Source of the DNA: Tubulanus polymorphus
Lineage: Eukaryota; Nemertea; Palaeonemertea; Tubulaniformes; Tubulanidae
Direction: 5' to 3'
NCBI RefSeq assembly: GCF_964204645.1
Contig: NC_134027.1
Coordinates: 26,400,485 to 26,464,484, forward strand
Length of the DNA: 64,000 bases
Position numbers and translations under genes: made by a program. The notes under the pieces were generated by a model that saw only the letters and a list, made by a program, of their open reading frames with translations, was not told the DNA's origin and did not search any database. Positions 39,501-51,100 of this stretch are shown piece by piece (within the stretch, counting starts at the first letter, position 1; each line of letters begins with the position of its first letter).

Positions 39501-40638
39501 GATTTTGAGAAATTACGGTGACTAAGTCTAAGAAAGGCCATCAGTTATCATCCGAGTGACGTCGTGTAGTGGATCTTGATGACACAACGTGTTGAATCAA
39601 GAATATTTTAGTGTTTTCGATGCGTTAAACCGAAGAAGCAACGATTTATTATGATGACATCGCTTGACGTTGAAATATAGTGTGATCGTTAGACAAATAT
39701 CTGATTCAGACACGAGCGGGATCATATTCCACACAGATTGACCATATATAATAATAATGATACCATATATTGTATAATATGCTGCCATTGATCAGAAATC
39801 GTTCTGTGGTGTTTAATTCACCCTTTAATTACAATTACTTTATAACTGTCACAGAAGTCATCCGAGAGGGTTCGAACCCTTTAATTATTAGCCCGAATTC
39901 TATCAATGAACTTAAAAGATGTTCCTGGAAATTACTCACCTTCAAACTTTCTTCAACCTTTTCCGACAACTTCGCCAGTTGTTTTTTATAATCCTCGATC
40001 TTTTCCTGGAATCGAACCGCCTGGGCTTGGATCGCTCCGTGTAGATTGGTTATTTCGGAAAGGCAAGCTTGTTCTTTCTGTACGAATTTCGCAGAAACCT
40101 CGTACATTTCCGATCTCAAAGATTCGATCTCGATCTCCTGATTGGCGACGTGGGCCCGCAAAGCCTCCAGACAATCGTGCTCGGTTTTGTTAAGGTACAA
40201 AACCAGACCGCAACCTTTCGGGCAAGTGCCCAAGATACGATTCGGGCACGTTTGGGCCGAATGGTTGACCAGATCTTTACGGCAAACATCTTTAGCGCAA
40301 CCATTACATTTCATAGGTTTAAAACCACATTTTTCAGCGTGTAATGGTAAATTAGTAACGGTTACTACCTCCTTGCATCCCTTATCCGCGTATTTACATC
40401 GGACTTGCATGTTTAAAATGATATTTCGTAAGTCTAAGATATCCGTTAGATCATCGACGACAAGTTTCTGACATTTGTGAGGACATTCGTTACAATCGTA
40501 AATCCATTGTATGATACAAGCCGAACAGAACACATGACCGCAAACTGTTTGTAGAGGATTGTCAAAGACACCTTTACACAAAACACATTTCTTCTGGTCT
40601 TCAACGTCGACTACAAACTGGTCAGGTTGTAATCCCAT
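33517..40638 (-). CDS. PDZRN3: PDZRN3-like E3 ubiquitin ligase, 5' part of gene
   Basis: Two exons of a gene of the PDZRN3/LNX3 family, whose known members are RING-type E3 ligases with a TRAF-type zinc finger and PDZ domains acting at synapses and in Wnt/Ephrin signalling. Exon 1 (39940-40638) gives 233 residues from the ATG; exon 2 (33517-33594) gives the start of PDZ1. Both ends are phase 0 and splice sites are good. The 6.3-kb intron holds a LINE tail, a hAT-like MITE and a possible pseudogene. The remaining PDZ1, PDZ2 and C-terminal exons were not found to the left. They may be short and unrecognised, or beyond position 1. Confidence 0.88.
34009..34052 (+). repeat. GC-rich 6-7 bp repeat
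   Basis: About six units of ccggggg/ccgggag in an otherwise AT-rich intron of the PDZRN3-like gene. Confidence 0.85.
34123..34433 (+). pseudogene. Coding-like fragment with a frame break
   Basis: A frame open from 34123 encodes ILSREYGAILTLHKLLKLDD and then LFVTQTSVIHLTAIKGAH, up to a consensus donor (tcatcg|gtaaga) after 34287. Directly after it, in another frame (34293-34433), 46 codons run to a TAA with LIDAVNEFITRQQPESTVAV, NVPPGNDGLESETSGYDKL. Either this is one gene remnant with a frameshift at about 34290, or a true exon followed by chance coding. The first part faintly recalls an ankyrin repeat, but not enough to name it. It lies in the PDZRN3-like intron on the opposite strand. Confidence 0.35.
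38168..38395 (+). mobile_element. 3' tail of a non-LTR retrotransposon (LINE)
   Basis: The frame from 38168 reads ELFSVSAPRLWNNLPIYL and, after one stop, ACFKNIKNLM. The string S.SAPRLWN.LP is the hallmark C-terminal end of reverse-transcriptase polyproteins in CR1/L2/Rex-type LINEs. It is followed by an AT-rich 3' UTR with the typical aaagcgctttagat-like run. Everything upstream is missing, so it is a dead 5'-truncated insertion. Confidence 0.7.
38747..38931. mobile_element. hAT-like MITE
   Basis: Starts cagtggcgttggaagtagc and ends gcttccaacgcgcctg. The ends pair as terminal inverted repeats of about 15 nt with the CAG.GGCG opening usual in hAT elements. Flanks share ttagc; a clean 8-bp duplication is not seen. 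185 bp, non-coding. Confidence 0.6.
39940..40638 (-). CDS. PDZRN3: PDZRN3-like exon 1: RING, TRAF zinc fingers, coiled coil
   Basis: The ATG at 40638-40636 (A at -3, G at +4) opens 233 codons to donor aag|gtgagt. RING finger at residues 18-56: C18-x2-C21, C33-x-H35-x2-C38-x2-C41 and C52-x3-C56, which would bind two zincs and recruit the E2 enzyme. The unusual C-P-x2-C spacing of the last pair is also known in vertebrate PDZRN3. TRAF-type Cys/His clusters run from C81 to about 155 (CKYADKGCKE, HAEKC, CNGCAKDVC, CPKGC). About residues 165-230 form a coiled coil (EIEIESLRSEMYE; FQEKIEDYKKQL). The translation past the donor is intron read-through and not part of the protein. Confidence 0.92.
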
Positions 40639-41120
40639 AGTTCATCGTATCCGAGATGACAGAAAAATAATGCGAAAGTTAAACTCGCTGAAAGTTATAG
40701 CGACTCAGTTACTGCAACTACTACTTCGAGCGATCAGCTGCCAGCTAACTGACTAGCTCTCGCGTATCAGACAAACTCGGTCTCAATCACTGCAAGTGGT
40801 ATATATGCATATATCATGTATCTATATAGTTAAATTCATCGCCCCTTAATTGAAGGTTTGATTATTCGCATCTCAAGTTGAAGAGCGGAGATGAGACGAA
40901 GCTCAGGCTCAGACAGAGTGAGAGAGTGAGAGTGAGTGAACTATCGAGTGTGCGTCGCTCGACGGAAGCTAGACGAGTGGGGAGCGCACGCAGTGATGAA
41001 CCTCCTATAAGCTCTAGTCACCAATCATCCCCAACATACAACCACCAACTCCTACTATTAGTAAGAACATCTTCCAAGGTTCAGGCATCAGGTCCTGGAA
41101 ATATCTCAAAATAAGCATTT
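40639..41120 (-). promoter_or_regulatory. Probable promoter and 5' UTR of the PDZRN3-like gene
   Basis: Upstream of the start codon on the - strand. A TATATA-rich box lies at about 40800-40825, roughly 165-185 nt before the ATG, with initiator-like tcagtt at about 40750. A purine-rich gagtgagagagtgagag block is at 40915-40935 (+ sense). The transcription start is a guess. Confidence 0.3.
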
Positions 41121-41704
41121 GAGATTGATAAGTCCAATCCATCTTCGATTCCCAGAATGTAGCACATATACATATATTATCTATTATAACTCACATATAG
41201 ATTGTAGATAAACTTCTGTCATCTTCATATGCCATCATCGTCCACGCGGGCGATGAAAACGACATTTACCGATCTGAACATTTCAGAAACACTCGTCGAC
41301 ATTTTCGTTTCGGCTATAATTAACCCATTTCTCATACAAATACCAGATCTATAATTTCGCTTTTCGAATGATATTAATTAATCACATATACATGAAGACA
41401 TCGATATACGACGAGAAGCCGATAGTCCGAGCACCCGAAAGTCTTGTATCTTCTTTTCCCGATGAAACAAAGGCAGTGAATGAGGTAAAGCCGTAGATGT
41501 TCTGTGCTAAACCATCAGGAAACAATGAAATTATCACTGACAGTGATTTATGAACTCGATTTGCAACTGATACAGCGCTAGTTCACAACACGCTCTAGCG
41601 CGACATCTCCTATCCTTCAGTGTTCCGATCCGAGACGGGTCATCGAACAAGGAAACTCAGGTCAGAGACGGCTTTAATACACAATAGGGGACATTGTGAA
41701 ATAT

Positions 41705-41880
41705 ATGTACAGTGGAACAACAAACTTCACGGTGACCGGAATGGCCAATATGTTCGTTATAACCGATAGTTCGTTAAATTCAGTTTGAAAATAATTAAAT
41801 TGTCTTACTAGGGACAAAGAAAAGAAATAGTTATATCCGATGAATCGTTGTATCCGAGTTCGTTGTAACTCGGCCACCTT
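41705..41880 (+). repeat. Diverged copy of the TTCGTTATAACGAA-type repeat
   Basis: tacagtggaacaacaaac, tatgttcgttataaccg, atagttcgttaaattcag, then gttcgttgtaactcggccacc. Counterpart of 2515-2620. Confidence 0.45.
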
Positions 41881-42569
41881 CGGTTATCGGAGTTAGTCGA
41901 CTATAGTTGAACTAAATGAAACCGAATGTCAGTTAGTCGGAACTATTGTCCGGAAATGGTCGACCACGCAATTGAGCACGGTCGCTACAGTTCGGACCTA
42001 GGTTCAAGATGGCCGACACTGTGAAATACGTTACGACCGAACTATAGTGTGTTCGGTTATTAGTTCCGACTACTAGTCAACTAGCAACGAAAACCGAAGT
42101 TGGCCGAGGTTGCACTGTAATATCAAAAGAACGTGTCCGACGTGCGTCCTTGAGCTACACCCGGTAGTTTATTTCAACGTTTCGACTATCCTTAAATATC
42201 GGGACGGACTAGAGCGTTTTATCAATACCATCATGAAATATCAGTGCATACATTTAGTTCGTTTGAATCCCCAAATAGAGTAATAAAAGTTATAAATAAA
42301 TCATGACTTCTGTTTGACAAAGCATAATACTGTCGATTGTTTGTTGTCATGTTACTGTCATAAAAACTACATTACATTATTAATCCACTGGTGGGAAATA
42401 TGAAACAATCATCATAAAAATACTTCCGAATGAATGAAGGTGTTTTACACTTATTAGTCCACAACTCACAACCTACTTATTCGTTCAGTGCGTCACCTAG
42501 TTCATGGACCAGTAATCCTAAACAAGACATCACTTAAACTAATTCGCATATTGGCTCAGTTTCTTAAAT

Positions 42570-42791
42570 ACAGTCAACATCGATACACCGCCCATATCGG
42601 TGCAGAACGATTTTGGCGGTATAGAGTATGGCGGTATATCGGGGGTGTTTTACTATGTACTTGTATAGAGTCGTACATTGAGAAATCTGGTGGTAGGCAG
42701 GGTGGTGGTATGTGAGATGTACATTGAGAAAACCTGGTTGTAGGCGGTGGCGGCGGTATATGGGGGGGGGCGGCATATCGGGGTTGACTGT
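42570..42791. mobile_element. MITE with ACAGTCAAC ends
   Basis: Ends acagtcaacatcgatacacc and the inverse of acagtcaaccccgatatgcc. The interior has repeated ggcggtat and gtacattgagaaa blocks. 222 bp, non-coding, target site unclear. Confidence 0.6.
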
Positions 42792-42999
42792 ATATATCGC
42801 ATCTTAACTAGTTTTGATGAAAGGCTGGATTTTCCGTTTTTTGATTTGTGCTCGAATGAATAAGGGATCTGGTTTATATCCGAAGATGTAGCTGTTCAGT
42901 AAGGTTTCGCTCAACGGTAGCCGATATTTCCATCAATATTGGATCAATGTTCCTTCTTCCTCGTGTGACATGTTTCACACGAACAGGTCAGAAAACTTC

Positions 43000-44663
43000 G
43001 CACAAAACAATCGTAATTCATTATAAAGTTTTTATTTTGCTTGTTTACAAAATATATAGAAATATGCCGGATTTTTTTTAATTGTGTGTATAATGATTCA
43101 TTTCCTATTCGTAAAATCATGGAATGTATTTATTTATAATATAAACTGTACAAGTAGTAAGTTATAAATAGAGAGATTTATATATAATACAGTCGTAACA
43201 ATTCTACACAAATCAATCAAATAAAATGTGACAAAACATTCACTCATTTATTCATTCATATGTAAAATAAACCCACACGAATGGGGGACATTGACCAAAC
43301 GGTAAAGTTTTGAGAATTGGTCAGTTCTAACTCGACGGATTTCTAGTGCAGGCTCGGTTTTTGTTTGGAATGTTAACCAACGTACTGGCGAGTTTGAAAT
43401 CTAAATTCGGACAGAGAATCTGAGTTTGGACAGGGTTTGTAGCAGTCAGCACTTTTTTAAAGTCATATAAATAAAGCAATAAAATTTGTCAGTAGAAATT
43501 TTCCCCGTGATTAGATCGGGTCCAAAAAGTAAAATACATTTTATAAGTTCCAGTAAGCACTAATCAGGTACTATTATAGATTGTTCCGAAAGTAAGTACT
43601 TTTCAGAATTCATCCGACTCACTACAAACCCTGTTGGATGGAATTATATAATAAATAAATATATATAATATAATCAAGGAATGTTTGGACAGAGATAGAA
43701 AATGGACAATCGAATAAATTATACCCTAATTCTACGACGCTATTGGAGGGAATTAAAAAGCGTATAAAAACATATGATACGAGGTATGAGTTAAAAAATC
43801 AATCGTTCGAAATAATTTATACATGATCACAATCAATTTCATTAATAATTCATTAAATTATTCGAATCATTTTTCAATATAAAATCTTATCTATTTACAC
43901 GATGATGAAAGCAGTAGCTCCTAAAACTACAGTAGACTAAACGAGTCAAGGTTGGACGATTAATATCTGACTGGATACAGAGTTAACCAGATACCAAGTT
44001 GGCTGGACACATTATTGACCGGATAGAGAATTGGCCAGATACAGAGTTGGCTGGACACGTAGTCGGTCAAATACTGAGTTGACTGGATACCGAGTTAACC
44101 AGATACATAGTTGGCTGGACACATGGTTGCCCAGATACCGAGTTGTAGATCTAGGTCCAATTGCTCGAAGGTTGGTTGAAATGAACCAGTAGATAGCTAA
44201 CATAGTGACAATAAAACATACATAATTATGATGGCATGCCACAGATTGTTTACTATAACCCAATCTTTGAGCTACTGGCACCAGCAGAATTGAGTCTTTT
44301 CCTCAAAAGTGTTAGTAAAATTCGGTTTTGTGAAAGAGCAGTTTACTGTAGCTTAACTTGAAGCGTTATCATAAAATATCAGTCAAAATAAACAGAAGCA
44401 GCTTAAAACTGATAAAATAATAATAATAATAATAATACGAATATAAGATGATTCCTAAGTTACCGAAATATTCATTTTATAAATAAAGTTATATAATACA
44501 TGATTACATCCAATAAGTAAAACATAATTCACTGCAGAAAAAATCGGTTGCTGTTTTTTTGACCAAATGATAAAAGACAATCCATCGATGACGCAACTTT
44601 AATTTCGTTCTAAAAACATTTTACGATTAAAACTTCGATAGTCTGCTCGGACGTATAACGCGT
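43000..44663 (-). other. 3' flank / possible 3' UTR of contactin
   Basis: AT-rich, no coding capacity. Candidate polyadenylation signals on the - strand are ATTAAA at 44598-44603 (about 61 nt after the stop) and AATAAA at 43247-43252, about 43128 and about 43030. If a distal site is used, the 16-bp array at 43966-44144 and a palindromic MITE at 44150-44290 would lie in the mRNA. Confidence 0.4.
43966..44144. repeat. 16-bp degenerate minisatellite
   Basis: About 11 copies at a strict 16-nt step, such as gttggctggacacgta, gtcggtcaaatactga, gttgactggataccga, gttaaccagatacata. The step is constant while the sequence varies. Confidence 0.85.
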
Positions 44664-44770
44664 TTATTTCAACAATACGAAAACAGCGGCGATCATCGCC
44701 GCGACGACTCCCAACAATGGACGAATAGAATTAGCACCGGACGAACCTTGAACCCAGAAATAATATTCAC
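44664..44770 (-). CDS. Cont: Contactin last exon: GPI-anchor signal
   Basis: Phase-1 entry after ctcgtttcag; 35 residues, then TAA at 44664-44666. After GEYYFWVQG comes a small-residue cluster SSGANS (candidate anchor site at S1193-G1195), a short spacer with one Arg, and a hydrophobic tail LLGVVAAMIAAVFVLL ending in a single Lys. No cytoplasmic domain follows, so the protein should be GPI-anchored. Confidence 0.93.
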
Positions 44771-45043
44771 CTGAAACGAGATATTCATAATTAGCGGAAA
44801 AAAGGACGATCATTGAATATGAAATGCGCGTTGAAGGGTGTTTAAAACGTACCGATTTCGAACTGTACGATCGGTGAACTCATCGTTCCGTCCCCGCCTA
44901 AACTAAATCCTAAAACTCTCAGATAATAACGAGTGTCTTTCGCTAATCCGGAAACGACGGCGTTGTTGATCAATCCGACCGAACTATCGGTCGCTTTCTC
45001 CATACTCTCTCCAGCCGTCCAATAACGAATCTATACGAAGCGA

Positions 45044-45131
<88 letters not shown>

Positions 45132-48100
45132 GCGCAAAAGTTGGGTTAAGATTACCAGTGGATAGATACCATAGTAACAATAAACTTTTACCGGTAATTG
45201 TCACTATGTCAACTATCCACTGGTTAACTGTAACAAACTTTTGAGCAACTGGCCCCAGTTTAATTTAGCCAACTTTTGAACAACTTACCCAGGGGATGAT
45301 TGTTCAAAAGATGGTTAGAGTTAACCGGTGGATAGTTGACATAGCAACGATTAAACGTTCATTGTTACTATGGTATCTATCCGCCCGTGGCTGCAGTTGC
45401 TCAAAGGTTGGTTAAAGATAACCGTCCATAGGACTCAATTGTCACTGTGTCAACTATCCACTGGTTAACTGTAATCAACTTTTCAGCAACTGCTGCTCCT
45501 GCTCCAGAACTATAGATTAATAATCCCAATTATGATATATACCTTGTATCCTTGTAGCGGTTCCTGCGATTGATCAGTTGTTATTCCCATCCAGTCAACG
45601 TTCACCGAGTTATGAGACACACGTGTTACTATAACTCTAAACGGAGCCATCGCCGGTGCTGAAAATAATATCCAAGTATAAAACACTCAATGCTGAATCC
45701 AGGTGTACCTTAGTTAATTGTGTCTTAACTCAGTGCTGTAAATAATGAGAATCAGGGAACTCGGTAGCGTCGGGACAGCCGTAAATATTTCACTGAGTTG
45801 AGAATCAGGGAACTCGGTAGTGTTGAGACTGCTGTGAATATTTCACTGAGTTGAGAATCAGGGAACTCGGTAGTGTTGGGACTGCTGTAAATATTTCACT
45901 GAGTTGAGAATCACGTAACTCGGTAGTGTTAGGACTGCTGTAAATATTTCACTGAGTTGAGAATCAGGGAACTCGGTAGCGTGTTGGGACTGCTGTAAAT
46001 ATTGACAATCAGGGAACTCGGCAGTGTTGGGACTGCTGTAAATATTGACAATCAGGGAACTCGGCAGTGTTGGGACAGCCGTAAATATTTCACCCAATTG
46101 AGAATCAGGGAACTCAGTAGTGCTGAAACTGCTGTAAATATTTCACTTGAGTTGAACGGTAGTTTAGTGAGTTGACCGGTAATACGTCTATAGAATTAGG
46201 AAGGTAAGAAACTCATTGCTACGATGATCAGTTTTGCGTGAACGCTAGTTTCATATTATATTCTACTCACCTAATCTCCACGTAGTCTCTTCATGAACGT
46301 TACTCAACGGACCATTTCCGGCACCGTTAAAAACCTGCACGCTAATCTTATAATACGTATCAGCATCGAGACCAATAATCAATCCGGAATCAACGTTACC
46401 GAGGATCGTTTGACGTTTCGAATAAATCGCCGACTCTGTGTCTCGTTTCCAGTAATTTATCTATAAACGAAATATCGCAATTATTTACGTCAACGAAAAT
46501 GTAAGGAACGGATTTTCATTCTTATACAGTCAAATTCTGTGAGCAATCATTGAAAAAAATCGTCTCAATTTGTATTTGCAATTCAATTTACTCAGTGTCA
46601 TTTGTTTGCATATAAAGGGTTCTTACAGTTCAGGATATCCAAAATTATCTGATATTTCCCTGACCCTTGACCAAAGATTCCCTGATTAAATTATAAGATA
46701 TCCACAGTAGGCGTTGTTTCCTCTGGGTACATACAGTTCAGGATATCCATAATTCCCTGATATTTCCCTGACCCTTGACCAAATATTCCCCGATTAAATC
46801 ATAAGATCTCCTCAGTGGAGGCAGCCTCTTACGAAGAATCAACAGAAAAGAATCCGATTCCCCTGGTTCACCCGGTAGGGAGAAATAAATCTGGAAATCA
46901 CTGATTTGTAAAAACACATGGGATGAATTAGAACTACAATGACTTAAGTGACTTGTCAGATCTTGCAGTAGCAGCTGCAGCAGTAACTGGATAAAACACT
47001 TACCCTGAATCCTTGAAGAACACCTTTCATCATTTCTCTCGTATTCTGTACATCGCTCCACGTGACCTCGATAGCCGATTCATTAAACGGACGGCCGCGT
47101 ACGTTGTTAGGAGTTGCTTGTGGCACTGTGCGCGTGTGAAATAAAAATCAAAATTTAATTTAGACACGAAAATCAATAATACTTTCTTTTCATAAATATA
47201 TTTATGGAAAGTCACGCAAATGTCTGACAGGGTGACGCCACTTTCCAACAATTTACAAATTCCCTTGGATTTTGCTGATTTTTCCATGTCATAACACAAA
47301 ATTCCGCGAGTAAATCTGACAAATTTCTAGGTTTAAAATTTATTCATTTTTCTTCATGAATCACGTATTGATAAAGAAACACACAGTCAAATTAGCATTA
47401 TCCAAATTCCTAGAGTTTTCCCTGATTTTTTCTAGGTTTTTTTTCAGATTCCCGGAGCCTTTCAGGTGAGCGGCGGCCACTCTGTTCGAACGATTTGTAC
47501 GAAGCCAAACAGGTTGAAGAACTCGCAATCAAAAACTGCGTTCACCAAAAATAACTTACTTCCTTCGGCGGAATAAACAACTACTCTATTCGATTCCGGG
47601 CCTTTTCCGATTGAGTTAACTGCTTGCACGTAGACATTGTACGGTCGGTAGTAGTTATCAGGCTCGCGTAGGAGGATATATATCTCATTCTGGGTACCTT
47701 TTACTAATTTCTGAAACGAGCAAAAACGATCATTTAACCGTGACGATCTTAGGAAGAAACGTGATAATAAAACAACGCGTCTGTCGTTACCTTCTGGAAT
47801 GTGATCGTAGACGTTTTTGGATTTTGATAAAAAACTATGTAATTTAAGTCAGGACCGTTTTGTTCTGCTTTGGTCAGTGGCTGAAATCAGACAATAAAAC
47901 CTTTATACAAATCTTCATATTTAAAAAGATGATATCAATAGGGAGCTGACAAGGCTACTGTGCCAATCGGGGTTTCTACTAGCTAGTGAAGATCCACCAG
48001 GGGTCACTACCCATTTACTTGTTGAAGCAAGTTGATTTTGACTGGGGCTATTCGAGACCGATAGTATTCCAGTATCATAATTCAGATTCATTGATTCACT

Positions 48101-51100
48101 CCGTTTATCGATGTTACGGATCATAATGTCTTTAGAGGCAGCTGTATCATAGTCCATCACAAAAAAACGTTTTCAGAAAAACCTGATCGATAGCAAAATT
48201 TTTGGCCCAGCCATAGCTGCCCCAGTTCCGCTGGCTTTGGTCTTCTACATACGATTTCTCTTATATTTCAATCGAAATCAAATGGACTTTTCTCTTAAAT
48301 GAATTGACCATAAATGAAATTATACCAATTACCGGTATATTTTCGTGGGGTCCTATGATGATAATGTACTGATTCGGGAGCCTAAGAATTCTGTTAAAAT
48401 TCGATCGATAATGAACTCATTTCGACAACGTATGACCGAATGCCTGTCACGCCATCAGGTGGAATAACAATCACGATCTATCGTTTCGTTAAACTCACCT
48501 CCCATTTAATATGGAGCAATCCTACTTTTCCGCCGCCACCTCCGACTTGTCGCGGAGCGATATACGGCTTAGCCGGACTCGTTTTATACGCGGCTATAGA
48601 CAAACAAAACAGAACCGGTTAACAATCATATCATTCAAATATCGAAAAAACATCATCGTTTATTGAACGAGGTTGTGAACTTACTGCTCGTATCGCTGGG
48701 TTTGCCGATGCCGTACGAGTTTATAGCTCTCAGTCGGAAATTATACAAACTGTTTGGAATTAGATTCGTTACCACCGTACGACGATCGATTAGTTCTTGA
48801 CCAACGATATCTACAAAAATAAAGACAGAAAATACACTCGGGGGTCCTTATTGATCTGGGAATCGAGAGTTTCCTGTTTGAATGATAAGATATCCTCAGT
48901 GAGGGCTGTTTCTTATAAAGAATTTCCTTGTGCCACTCGTCATCAGCAAGAACAACAAGACACCAAAAATTCAAATTCCCTGATTGAATAATTAGATATC
49001 CTCAGTGAGGGCTGTTTCTTATAAAGAAGTTCCTTGTGCCACTCGTCATCAGCAAGAACAACAAGACACCAAAAATTCAAATTCCCTGATTGAATAATTA
49101 GATATCCTCAGTGAGGGCTGTTTCTTATAAAGAAGTTCCTTGTGCCACTCGTCACCAGCAAGAACAACAAGACACCAAAAATTCAAATTCCCTGATTGAA
49201 TTATAAGATATCCTCAGTGAGGGCGTTTTCTTATCAAGAGGTTCCTTGTGCCACTCGTCACCAGCAAGAACAACAAGACAACAATCAAATCGCCTGATAT
49301 TTTCACTTACTTGATTTATAAACAGTCCATCTGTCCATGTATTCAGATTTGCCTTCAACGATATACGCTGAAATCGGAGCTCCATTATCCGGTCCATGGA
49401 TCCATGTTAGTTCAACAGACGAAGGTCCTTTAATAACACCCTGTATATTTACGGGTTCACCAGGTGCACCTACAAAACAAAATACGTTCATTCTCCCGAG
49501 TAAAACTAGTGCCAGGAACAACATATAGAGGGTGCCTACAGATCAATTATTCCTGGTAATAAGGAGTTTAAAGGGACAAAATATCAAGGAAGCATTTTCA
49601 CATCTTCATTACAGTCAAAGGTTTTTAGGAATTTGTCAGCGTAATTTCCTAGAGTTTTCAATGAATAATAGAATGAATGCTGACCAGATTAGCTGATACC
49701 TCTAGTTGAAGTAGTTTTCCCCAAAAATGATAGTAATTGTAATTCAAAATATGTTAAGATATATTGAGAATGAACTGGAAATCATTCTTATTTTGAGTAT
49801 ATTCAGATATAATTGTGAGTAATTGAGCTTTTGAAAAGAATAGAAATTACTTTAAAACAGATGTAGTAGTCATAGTGAGGTATGTGAATGAATTCACCGC
49901 TGCTCACATCCTCGCTTGCCAGGGGTCCTGTATCGCTCCAGAACTCGCTTCCACCAGCCCCCTGGCCTCACGACTTGTGATTTCATTGACGTCAAAATAC
50001 TTCCTTGTTCGGTAAAATGTTCGCTGATTGGTCCATTTAACGGGAATTCCAACAGAAGTCTAATGTTGTTTGTTACAAGCGCTGTGATTGGTACGACCGG
50101 ATTCTGGTCGGCTAGTAACGACTCGAACGACTCGTAAGGTCAAGAGGTTCAGGGAACAGTGCTTTAGCATAGTTGGTTCGGGTGAAGATGCGCTGCTCAC
50201 AGAATTCGAATGATTATAAACTTACCGACGACAGTTATCAAAGCTTCAGCGTACGCCTCGTCTTCGGTCGTCTTCACAACACAGCGATAAACACCTTCTT
50301 GATTCCTCTGTATTTTATCGATGATCAGATAACCCCATTTCATACCTTCACCCTGAAATTAGTTCAACCAACCACTGGTTCACTTAACCCTTTCAGTGCT
50401 GGCTAATTAATACCCTATAGCGCTGAAGATAATTTGAAAATTTTGAATAATTCCACCCTAGTGTGTTGAATAACGGGAATACCACTATAGTGCGTCTACA
50501 CCGCGGCGCGGTGTATCATTAGTTACTAATATTTCACTATGTTTGACAGGTGCTGCCATCTTTCAAGAGAGATATTTAGTAATTACTCATTAAATCAATA
50601 CACCGCAGTTGGGTGTACTCGCAAAATCCATCACTGATTCGTACACCGCACTGCGGTGTAGACGCACTGAAAGGGTTAAACCAACTTTATAGCAAATTAG
50701 CTCAAGCGAACATTTCAGACTCTATTTCTCTTTCTTATTGTAGTAGGATTTAATATTTTCACTATTGAATCGAATCGATGATCATAATTTACGAACCCTG
50801 TTTAGATTTTTAACACGCGTTTTGTAATCGTCCAATTCAAGTTCGTAGTTATTAAACATCCAGATATATGTGTAATCCAACAACGGATGAACTTGAGCCT
50901 CGCACGGTAGAATTATAGTTTCATTCACGGCTACGGTCAATTTTCTCGGTCCTCTTCCGACTGATGTGCGAGCTATTATGTAACAGACAATAATTTGCGT
51001 TAAGATATCAGTACAACATGGATCTCGTTCTAATGTAGCTATCCGCTACCAGATGGAAGCACTGAACACTTGTTAAAACTTTCAATGAAAATTGCACAAA

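Noticed and set aside
39906-40471. Several + strand frames of 90-109 codons
   Set aside because: Antisense shadows of the PDZRN3-like RING exon.
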